Origin: Yponomeuta sedellus
Taxonomy: Eukaryota; Arthropoda; Insecta; Lepidoptera; Yponomeutidae
Reading direction: 5' to 3'
Length of the DNA stretch: 64,000 bases
NCBI GenBank assembly: GCA_934045075.1
Contig: OW203723.1
Span: forward strand, 21,789,615-21,853,614
This document shows positions 12,101 to 24,100 of the stretch, one piece after another. Position 1 is the first letter of the stretch. Every line of letters begins with the position of its first letter. The translations under genes were made by a program, and so were the position numbers. The notes under the pieces are model-generated. The model worked only from the letters and a program-made list of their open reading frames with translations. It made no database searches and was not told where the DNA came from.

Positions 12101-15100
12101 TAGGCCATACTCCACCACGGGGTCAAGTCCGGGTTGGTGGAGGATTGTAAGGAGGATTGTGGCGGGCCTTACTGTCAGAAGTTATCGAGCCGCCCATGGC
12201 CTCTGACATGACATGGCTTAACGACTGCCATTATATGACAGCCGGCACCAACGGCTTAACGTACCTTGTGAAGCATGGAAGCACTCGGAAAAATGCCGCT
12301 AGCGGTAGTCACGGGACGGTCACCCATCCAGCACCTGAGCGCGCCTGTTGTTGCTTAACCAAGTGATTGATTCCAATCACTCGGTTCGCCTAGGCTACGA
12401 ACGCTTCAACTGCCCACAGATTTAAAAGACTCAATGTGCCCGCCTTAACCGCCTACAAGCGTAATCTATGAAGTTCTTTGAGATTTTGTGCGGAAAACGG
12501 CTCATTAAATAGTAGCAAGAGTGTTATCTATAATACCGTATTTCGTGGCTGGACCGAGGGACTATCCTCAATTCGTATTGTGTGTCAATTAAGTAGGTAT
12601 GGTTCAAAGTTTAAAATCGGAAACAAGAGCTCTTCACTACATATTTGGAGCTCGGAAGTACATTCGTAATGAAATCGTATTTGGTCTGAATTTACTAATT
12701 GTTATCTTATTTGTTTGGACGTATGTAGAGCATGGGGGCAGAAAGATTGACGAAAGAAATGTATCTATCGAAAGTGGGTGGAAAGGCCGATAAGGGAGGT
12801 CTCAATCGGACGTATTTCGACCAAGTAGCATTAAGCAAGATTTTTTATCTTGCTTAATGCCCGAAACCGGCGTATTAATGTTGATGAAGGGAAAGAGATT
12901 TGTCAGGATCGTGGCAAGTGGCAAACCTAACCCTTCGGTGTGCAGATGTAATGGTTAGAAATTGGTTTGAAATTTGAGCATTATTTGCGAGATAAATCGA
13001 AGTTGCCCTACTGGCTAAATACATTGTAGCGGCCTGCAAAAGGTGAATGAAAATCCATTATTATCTGTCGGTCTTTAGCGGGCGAACAAATTGCACAGTA
13101 AACTCATATCTGTTGTGTAATTTAGAAATAGGACAAAATTACTTCGAAACATGGCAACCAAATAGGTAGGTAATAAAACGTATCAAAGGTTTTATTTATA
13201 TTTTGAACTTGCTTGAAATCGAAATAGAAAGCTGTTGTTCAAAAAAAAAAATGAACGCTTTAACGCGGAAAAATACTTTCGCTGTATTTCATTGATTTCA
13301 TTTTGAAAAGCAATTCTATTTTCAAATTAAAAGTTCTGCCTACTTAAATTTTCACGCATTATTTGATGATAATAAAAATAAATGCAACAAATACAAGTAA
13401 TAATAGGCTACAGCTAGGTACGTTGCTGGACAATGACTCCCTGCGTGTTATAGCAGTGGCGCTTCGTCTGGGTTGCAACGTGTTCGAGCCGCATCGATGT
13501 GTTTGTGGGCCGTGGGTGGATGAGTTTGGACGTCACGGGCTGCATTGTGTTAGGAGTGCGGGTAGATTGTCTAGACACCATTCGTTGAACGACATCATCC
13601 GGAGGGCTCTGGTTTCTGCCAACGTCCCTTGTGTGCTAGAGCCTCCGGGCTTGTGTCGCACAGATGGGAAGCGCCCGGACGGTCTTACTCTTGTGCCCTG
13701 GGAGAAAGGGCGTGGTTTACTGTGGGACGCAACTTGCGTCTGTACATTTGCTCCCTCGCACTTGGCCGCTACTTCTCTTAGACCCGGTGCCGCGGCCGAA
13801 TCGGCAGCTACGCTCAAGTGCCAAAAGTATGGTGCCCTTATGGACAATTAAATTTTTGTTCCACTTGCGGTAGAGACAATGGGAGTTTGGGGGACTCTGA
13901 CCAAGATCTTTGTTAGGGAGCTGGGTCGCCACTTGAAGGACCGTGGGTTTGACTGCCGCTCCGGTGCGTATCGGGGACAGAGGGTCTCTTTGGCGGTGCA
14001 GCGTGGCAATGCTGCCAGCGTGTTGGGATCCTTTGGCTCAGATATTTTCCGGAGTGGTTTGTTCAGTTAGTGTTTTTTTTTGTGTGTTTAAATTATTATT
14101 ATTAGTTTATGTGTTCTTGACGAAAATTTATTGGATATTGTTCTGTGCATGTTTTTTTTTTTTATTAAGTGTGATATGTTTAGTAACTATTTTATTTTGT
14201 AATGACATTTTTATCTGAATAAATATAACTACGAGTAATAATACAACGCTTGGTAAAAACTAGGCAATGATTGATGGACTTATGTATGTGTACCCCTGCT
14301 TGGCCTAGGCCCATATTCAATTCACACGTCGCCCATCAATGCTTCTTTTGCTGCCCGCGGCAGTAATGTATTAAATTGTCCTCTAAATGTAAGGGTTACA
14401 AAATTTCTGTACCTAATCATAAATAATAATACATTATTTTAATATTGGCGGCTTCCCGGGGCTTGGTCTTCGGCCTGGCTTGTTACTTAAAGTTAGGGCT
14501 TGTGCGTGGGAACACGCCGAGACCGAAGGCCGACACCATTCGTCTCTGTCTTCGGCCTTGGCCTGAACTTAGTTTGCCCTTCGGCCTCGCCTCGCCAGGG
14601 TTCCTCTTGCCCCTTCCGCGGGGCACTACTATCTAAGAGGGGAATAGTGGCTGAGGACTGCCTCAGCCACTATTCCCCTCTTAGATAGTAGTGCCCCGCG
14701 GAAGGGGCAAGAGGAACCCTAAAGAACGGGTTCGTTGGCGTGAAAGAGACTAGGGAGCCAATTCTAACTTCATTAGCAAATAATTCGGCGTATGGCTTGA
14801 ATTCTACATAAAAAGTCGGACGACAGCCAATTATTATTATGATTACGACATTATGACTCTGAGCCAATCTGCTATTTGACTCTCTTTTCAAGTAAGTCTT
14901 AAACGGTAAATAACTGTACCATTACACGAAAAAATATTTTAGTATATTTTTTGAGGACAAAAAGAAAAATAAAAATAAATTTTAAAACATTATATTCCTA
15001 AACAGCCAAAAACGCGGTCAGCCATTTTTGTCTATGGTTTGAAGTCCAAAAAATTGTAAACAAAGTTTGACATTCAATTTTCTGTAAGTGATCGATCTCT

Positions 15101-18100
15101 GAGCATAGTAAAATAACAACAAAGCAACCATGATTTCATCGAATTTACATCCAAAATATACCTACCCAGTGAAATTAACATTCGAAAAACTTGGCTCAAA
15201 CTTGCCAAAAGAGACCCCGACTCTTTATCAATTGAAACTCGGGTGTATTTATGTGAAGATCACTTTGATGTAAGTCCTATAATAATCAATGTCCACTGGC
15301 TCTGGCTGAAAGATGTTTGCTTACATACTTTAGATGGTTTCAAGATGGCGGATAGCGTTTTCGCCGTTACGAATTAAACGAGGAAAAAATGTTTTTACTT
15401 TGCAAATTTTGCAGCCATCCTGCATACTTACTTAGCAAAATCAATATATTTCGGTTTCTTACGTTAAATACAAATATAATCTTATCCTTCAAATATTTCG
15501 ATTTAAATTCGCATAGGCAACAATCGGATCCAGGTCTATGTTCAACAGTGGACTCCTTTTATGTGCTGTTAAAGAATCCTTTTTATTTTGTATCTAATAC
15601 AAAGAGTTTCTTAAAGTGTGTGCCTCAGATCTTCGAGTATGTTTGTTTACTTATAGTCGGTTATGTTACGTTGTTGAAAGTAAGCTACTGAATGACGATG
15701 ATAATCTAACAGCTCTCCTGGATGTGTTACAGGGCTTCGTTCCCGGCATGTTTGGTGTGTCGCACGGCGCGCTCCAGTTTATGACCTACGAAGAGATGAA
15801 GAACCGCTACAATCAGTATAGGAATCTGCCCATTGACATCAAGCTGGTAAGTGGCTCTCTCTTTTTTTAAAGCTGCTATGGGATTTGGACGAGGTGTGTG
15901 TGCGAGCCAAAGCTTTACATACTTTATTGGAGCGTATTTGACAGAAGAACGTAATGTAGAAATTAGACGCAATGTAGAAAAAGGTAAGAAAGTAGCAAAA
16001 ACTTAAAAAAGGTTGATTGGTCGGTCGGCAACACCGACTATGTAGCTAATTGCGGTATCACCGTACAAACTAACTATAAACTCTTTTTCTATGACGAAAA
16101 GGCTCTCGGTCGAATGATTGTCATAAATTTCACAATACTTTAATATTGAGCAACCTCTGGAAGCACTATAATCTTATGTAGAAGACCTTTAGCTTCCAGA
16201 ACTAAAATATTTTGTGGTCTTTATTTATGAAGTAAACAGTTTCAATTTAATTTTTTTTTACGCTAGTTGCATTTTTCCGAGCGCTTCCGTGCTTCGCAAG
16301 GTACGTTAAGCCGTTGGTGCCGGCTGTCATATAATGGCAGTCGTTAAGCCATGTCAGAGGCCTTATGGGCGGCTTGATAACTTCTGACAGTAAGGCCCGC
16401 CACTGTCTTACAATCCTCCGCCAACCCTGACTTGGTCCCCCGTGGTGGAGTATGGCCTAACCTTCCTGCGATGCAGGAAGAGACTCTTGCCCCAGCAGTG
16501 GGGACATACAAGGGTTGATAACGACGACGATTTTTTTGTTATCAAGGTGGTAAGTGATCCAAAACTGGTAACGCCTCTCCTTGCAGACTTCCGTCGAGTA
16601 CCTAACGTTCGCGGCGGTCTCCAAACTGATCGCCGCCGGCGCCACATACCCCTATCAGGTGGTGAGGGCGCGGCTTCAGGACCAGCACCGCACTTACGAC
16701 GGCGCCTGGCATTGCGTCCAGCAGACTTGGAGGTATGAACGCTTGCGGGGCTTCTACAAGGGACTCACGCCGTATCTACTACACGTAACGCCCAACATAT
16801 GTCTCGTTATGCTCATTTGGGAGAAGTTCACCAATAACGATTAGCCGTGCCGACTATCTGATGGGAAACATGTACACTGACTGTTTAGTTGTTCTTGTTG
16901 GTAGCTTTTTTAAGAGTTTAGGAGCAGGGCCTTGCCGCGGAATGTGTCTACTTGGACATTGGCGCACTCTGGAAGCCAATTTCTGAATTGAGAATTTCGA
17001 TAAGTAAATAGTTAACTGTACAGTCTATTTATTCTTACTTGTCCAATTTAGTAAACAAGATTCTAACTTTAAAATTGAGATTAGATGACTAAACTAGACA
17101 TTTTCTCGCAAATTCATGAACTACCATGAACTATGTTTATAAAATTGGCAGCGTGTTATCTAAAAGAGTGTTCCAGGTTACTTCATTTATGGAAATATGG
17201 CAGTTTTGGACTAAAAAGTCACAGTTTAAGGGTAGAATCTTGTTTACTAAATTGGACAAGTAAGAATAAATAGACTGTAGTGTTGTTCCGAATTTCTTCG
17301 AAGAAAAGAAATGAAATGAAAAAATCTTTATTTGACCGCCACATAAAATCCAACTTTGCTTATAATATATCTATTATAACAGGTTCAAACAAGAAGAGAC
17401 CTAGATTTAATAAAAATAATGCTAATAACTAACATATGAATGTTTGTTTACAAAAGGTGGGTAGTTAGCAAAACTTGGATTTACCAGTTCACAGCGACTC
17501 CACACTAGGCATACCTGTGTTGTGGACGACGCTCACAATTCTCAAAAGAGCGTGACAGAACGTTATTTAAGTATTTACTTAGTGAACTTGTCAATTAAGA
17601 AACCATCCAATCTGCAGATTAAAAAAAATACGAGTGTCCAGGAGTTTGTGAGAGCTGTAGCTCCGAGTTTGGGAAATGCACCCTCGAAAAGTATTGAGAT
17701 CTATGTCACAACGTGGCAGTGATGTGCGGGCGCCACGATGCTAATCTAAAGTAATCCTTAAGCCTGTAAGGTTTGGGACTACCCGACGAAACTCTGCTAC
17801 AACTGACGTCACGGGACCGTGCTCTTTGAACTGTATTAAAAATCTTTACCGAGAATTTATGTATTTAAGGGTTAATTTAATTTTGTGTCGCCACGATCGC
17901 ACGTCCGTTGTGACTTGTGATGGGCACGGGGGAATGTTCTCGCACGAAGAAAACTTTAAATTTCTCTTGGTTTTTTATTATTTGTATTGCATAAATTGTA
18001 TTTGTAATTACTTAACAAATTGTCTATAGTTCCCTACGATATAGGCTGTGCCTTGTGTAGGGAACTCTGATTAATCCACCTTAGTTGTACTTAACTGTAA

Positions 18101-21100
18101 TCGCATGAAAAGATCAAAGATAAACTTCAGTAACTTGGTTCTTTCTTAGATTGTGACTATAATTTTCTGGTGTTAAATAAATGCTTTTTAATTTTTCATT
18201 TTCATTCTCAATTTAAACCAGAAACAAGGGACAAGTGGTTTATAGATAAAGCGGAATTGCTTGAACTGAGACATCATTTTTAGATTTATAATGTCTCGTC
18301 ATGCGAGAAATTTTCAGTGAGCATGCTGCCCTAAGTCCTTATCTTTACTTGTAAAGTGGATAGAACTATTGACGTTAGGTCCCACAGTTTTTCTGCCAAC
18401 TTTTGGTACGCTCATCCTAAGTCGAGCGAACGACACTAAGGCTGACATTCAGGGCGAGATAAATAGTCGTTGCTTAGCCCAAGTCCGTACTCAAGCTTCC
18501 CTAAGCATTACTTCAGGCTAACTTAGCTAAGTATCAAAGTAGACGTTTGCTTAGCTAAGCATGTTCTTAGGCCAATGCTCAGAATTAGTCCGGGTTTCGC
18601 GACTTAGAGAGTGCCAAAGTACTGTCTATGACAGACAAATCGATTCTTAAGCAAGTGCTTTCGCTAAGACTCATTCTTAGAAGCGACTATTTATCTCGCC
18701 CTCAGAGACGAAAACTAAGCTAAGATCGGTCTCAGAAATGTCAAAATATAAATATTTTGTACGTGATTTTGACATTTCTAAGACATGTCTTTGCTTAGTT
18801 TTCGTCTCTGAATGTCAGCCTTAGGGTGAGATAAATAGTCGTTGCTTAGCCCAAGTCCGTACTCATGCTTCCCTAAGCATTACTTCAGGCTAACTTAGCT
18901 AAGTATCAATGCGTTACTAAAATATACGATTGCTTAGCTAAGCATATTCTTAGGTCAATGCTAAGAATTAGTCCGGGTTTCGCGACTTAGAGAGTGCCAA
19001 AGTACTGTCTATGATAGACAAATCGATTCTTAAGCAAGTGCTTTCGCTAAGACCCGTTCTTAGAAGCGACTATTTATCTCGCCCTTAGGGTCAGTTTCCG
19101 AATTGATAATTATGCTAAGTTAATGCTTAACTGTAGTGTTGTCTCTTGGAATTTCTCAGCAAAGTGCTTGAAAGAACGTTACTTAAGTATTCACTTAGCG
19201 GAATTCTCAATTGAGGTACCGGCTCTAAGCGATACTGGACGCCATATTACAAATTGTCAATGTGCAAAAGTTAGTAGCGTTTCGACACAATTTTTTGTGG
19301 TAGCATTTGTCAGTTGAATTGCTTTGTTAAAGTGCATAGTCTCTGCCTATACCTGAGACGATAGCATTGAGTTTATGCTCTCTACTGCGCTCCTGTTCGC
19401 TATAGAAATGGTCATAGAGTTCCATATAGGTGCGAATGAGAAGAAATCGAAGGGATTAGTTTAAAAAACCTATTTAGAGGCTAAAAATTCCACCCATGCC
19501 GGGATTCGAACCCGCCACCTTTGGCTATCCGTGCCAGCGTTCTTTCCAACTGAGCTAATGGGCCACTCACCGGCATCAGTGAAATTTCGAACCTCTTTAA
19601 AATATTCTCTGTATTACGTACAGGCAGCGACATCTGGCTGAAGTAATTTGCATCACTTGCAAATTAGTTTAGTTTAGGGATTAGTTTAGTTCGCACTGGT
19701 TAGATAATCATGCATATACCACATGGCCGTACCGTTGGTGAAAAGGGTGCCAGATGACGTTAATACATGAAGTGATCGCCTCGAAAAAACAACTGTGTTT
19801 TGTACATTTCATAGATGTCTCGTGCAATTCAGAGTGTTAAAATCTCTTAAAAATATCTATGAATCAATACTGTATTACAGGGTTTTTTTCTAATTTAGAG
19901 GCTCACATTTTAACAAGTGTCTTGATTAATTCGATGCGTTTTGCAGAAGCGAAGCTAAGACAGCGCGCAGGTTGATAAATAGATTGTCGTGAAGTTTTAT
20001 TGGTCAGTATTTTAGTGGCGCTCAGTGGAAGACGGATTGTTCAATAAACAATTATGTTGGCTATATAATGAACGGGTCTAATCGCGATTATTTATAAGGT
20101 AACACGTAATTACCTTAATTCCTGACGTAATCAATATATAACTCTTGTATAAGAATCCCGAATCGTTAAGAAATATTAATTATGTTGGCGTTGAGGAAAA
20201 TTGCATTTTAAACAGTTTAACCCTTTAACAGGCACTGGTATAATCGTTCCCACCATAAATTTCAAAACCAATGAAAAATTTAATATAACTGCCCGTTGGA
20301 GGGTTAAATAAAACTGTCAGCCATATTTGTTTATTCGAACTATGGGATCCATTGCCACTTTAACGGTAAGTAGTTATTACTTTGTAAGATCAGGGCTGAA
20401 TTAAGTCTAGAAATTTATTTATTGTAAATCTATGCATTTTATCCTGAGTGTTAAACATTTTCATTTATTATGCAACATGTATATGGCTATTGTTTCTAGT
20501 TATCATTGCACCGATGGGGCTATAGATATAAAAAATAAGATGTTTAGCAAATAACATAGACATCAGGACTTTTTAGAGTTAAATATACCTGTGTACAAAT
20601 GACGTTTCTAAAATGACGTTTCTAAAATTACTTCGTTCTATGTAGTGCCGAATGGTGACTTTAATTTTATGTGACTACATTACATGTCAATAGTATTCAA
20701 AAATAACTGTTAATTTATTCGTAATAATGACACAATTTGGCATATCTTCTGCGAATTTAGTTTCTTGGCAACATAACAAACTACGTTACCGCACTGTCTC
20801 ACGAGTGTCTTTGTAATTTGATCGCCGGAATTGTCTCTAAATTAGTGGCTTGCAGAATTGTATTGTAAAATAGAATCTATGGAGGTTAATTTTAAGTGTG
20901 ATTTCGCTGTGAATCCTGTCTCACGACATATGTTGTGTGTTGTAAAATGTAATTGTAATCGAAATAGAATTTTGTATTTAATTTTTCCCTTGTTAATAGT
21001 AGCTGTACTCTTTCCCATCAGATCGTGACTGAAGTCTTAATTTTAAAGCTGGCAACACAGTGGCGCGTGTTCAGCACGGTGTTGCCAGATTATTAGCACA

Positions 21101-24100
21101 ATTTAGTTTTAGTTTGCGAATTTTTGTGATAATAGGTACTTAGATCTTCTCTCGCGCATAAATATCATGATTGGTGAAATTTTCGCGAATTTGTTGAAAG
21201 AAAAGACAATGTTTTTGTTATGAAAAGCGACAAGTTACATGTGTGGTGAGACGACGCTAGACTCTTGTACGTACGGTCGCGGTCTAAAAATGTTTATCAG
21301 TTTTCAAATTAGATTCTTTAGCACACTGTGTGCAGTAAAGTCTAAAATGCTATATCTAGGTACGTATTACTTATTAATAGTTGTAGCATCGATTCTAAGA
21401 AAAAGAGTATTCATGACGTTTTGATGATGAAACTCTTTGCTTTATTTAAAAGTTGACACAATTGAATTTTTTAATTGAACATTTATCAAAAATACTAGGA
21501 TAATAGTAATTGATTGTAAAACCATGGCAACCTCGCTTGGGTGAATCTCTATTGCTTTTTCTATACTCTATGCCTAATCTATGCTCTATGAGTAATCAAA
21601 TCACATAATATCATCGAACATGTGGCATAGATTTGGGCATGCAATTACCAACCTTAATGTAGTAAACATTTTCAGACCGCGAGTGTATATCTTATAGATT
21701 TTGACTCGCTTTATTTTTCCTTTCACTAAGCAGAATGAAATGACTATCATCTAAGCGTTTAAGTATAAATATACCAAGAACATAAATTAAAAGATCCTCT
21801 AAGTTGTAAAGCATCACTAAGCTTCGCATAAGTAAAAATGTTATTAAAAACTCACACGTTTTCCCCGTTGTAAGTGATTTCTTTCTCTAGTACAATTTTA
21901 TTTAAAGTTATTTATTTTATTCCCTAGTTCTTTTTTAAATAACACCTTGTCGTAAGATAACGTAAGACATACTTTAATAGGCTCGTTACTAACCAAGTTT
22001 TTGACACGAAAACAATGTGATATAACAAATCTGATGGCGCATATTAATTTATTAATGTATTTGTAGTGGTTTTTGTAGGATGACGTTATACTTAATCTTT
22101 GGTGGCTGGCCACTATGATAATTCAGTTAATAAGAATTATATATTTTTATATAAATAGCAGAAAGTCCACTCCTTAGTCCACTTTTGCCTGTTCAATTTG
22201 TGTAATCAATAAATGATAGCAAATTGAAGATGGTTTCCATTGTTATTGTAACCCTATATAATTCGTCAGAACCTTTTAGCACTCCGCCAATTGCATAAAT
22301 ATTCGGTACGGTAAGTAACGTGTCAGAAATATAATATTTTTTTAGCTTTTGAGTTAGGTCGCAGATTAAAAATATTTTTCAAAAAGTTTGCACGGACGCA
22401 TTTCTATTTTATGTAACCTATATAGGTGTCTCTTCGGGAGAGATGGGATTTACTACCAAACGAGCCCACCGTGGATTGACAATTTCAATCGCTGAGGTAT
22501 GTATATGAATACCTCAGTGTGGTTTCCTCACGATGTTTTCCCTCACCGTTAGCGAGTGGTATTGCTAGTTTAACTGAATGTTAATGGTCTTATTTTTAAA
22601 TATTGTACGCCTCCCATCAATATTCTAGGCGAGCTGCGTACCGCCACACAATCCGTTTATAATAACTCTTGTTACCATGGCGACGCAATAAATATTTTAG
22701 ATTTTGGTCGAGGCGCTAACTCTGTCGCAGGAATGCCAACTTAACGAACGGTTACTTTTAGTAATAATAGTGACAACTGCATTTCCGATTTTATAGGTGT
22801 GATGACACAATTTTCTACACTATCTACACTAATATTATAAAGAGGAAAGATTTATATTTTTGTATGTTTGTAATGAATAAACTCAAAAACTACTGGACCG
22901 ATTGCAATAATTTTTTCACCATTAGAAAGCTGCATTATTCAGAAGTAACATAGGCTATATAATATCACGCTAGGTCCTATAGTTGTGGAGCAGTAACCGA
23001 AAATGTTTCAAAAACGGGGCAAAAGTATCGTTTCTGAGGCCTTCCGTGGCGTGCGCTGAGCATATAGTTAAAGTTATACAAAAATGCTCTATGGATGAAT
23101 TGTTCATCTTAACATTATCTTTAAAAAAATCCGCGAGAGCATATGTCTACCTTTTATAGTTTACCCATAACAATCGTTTTAATGATTTAGATGTTTGCTC
23201 CAAAGTTATGTCATTTTGGCGACGGGATTTCGAAGTAAATGGTTTAATCCTTATAAAAGTTTGCTCTAGATAACTTTTGAATTGTTCAATTGGTTACCTT
23301 CAGACTATTAATTCATCCAAAAGATACCTATTAGGTAAGTACTTACTTACTATTTCAAAAATACATAAAAAAGGCGCGGGGCGGCGGCGCGCGGCGTGAA
23401 GTGACTAGCCAGCCGGGCAACGCTGCGGTGCGGGGGAGGGGAGGTCAGATCAGTGAGATAGGTAGCCGCGCGGCTCATTCGCGCGGTTGGCTCCCTACGC
23501 AGCAGACGTGTCACGTAACCGATCTTAAACATTTTGTAGACTATTTAACTTGCATTTTTTGTTCGAGTTCTTTTCAGAACTAATTATAAATTGTTCATTC
23601 AGGCTTTACTGCTATAATATCCCAAATTCTATTCTTACTTATACCCTTATTTTCCATATTTATCCTAAATTCTATTCTTATTCTCTACATATTTTTCTAT
23701 AGAAATTAAAATATCCTAATTTCTATTCTTATTTTTATGTAATAAAAAAAATATCATCAATATGCCAAGAAAAAAAAGGTTTCAACTATCTAAAAGTTGC
23801 TCTCAAGCGAGATTAGCAAAAATACGACGTGATGAAGAATCAGTTTCTGAAAATTTTGATCGTCTCGCAAATCAGAGAGCGTATGCGTCGCAATCACGTG
23901 CAAGCGAATCTAGCGCCGAACGCTTGCACCGCCTTGCTCAAAATAGTGACAGAATGTCACAATCACGTGCAAGGGAATCAAGCGCCGAACGTGCGCTTCG
24001 TCTTTCAGCACAAAATACCCGATCATCACAACTACACGAACGACAATCGAGTGCTGAATGCTCGCAGCGCCTTACAGAAAATAGAGTTAGGAACTCGCAA

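Noticed and set aside
13533..13847. 104-codon minus-strand frame
   Set aside because: Antisense shadow of the LINE C-terminal remnant on the plus strand.
20341..20370. Short exon candidate ATGGGATCC...ACG|GTAAGT
   Set aside because: Only eight codons before a donor-like GTAAGT, no partner exon and no homology. It is too short to support.
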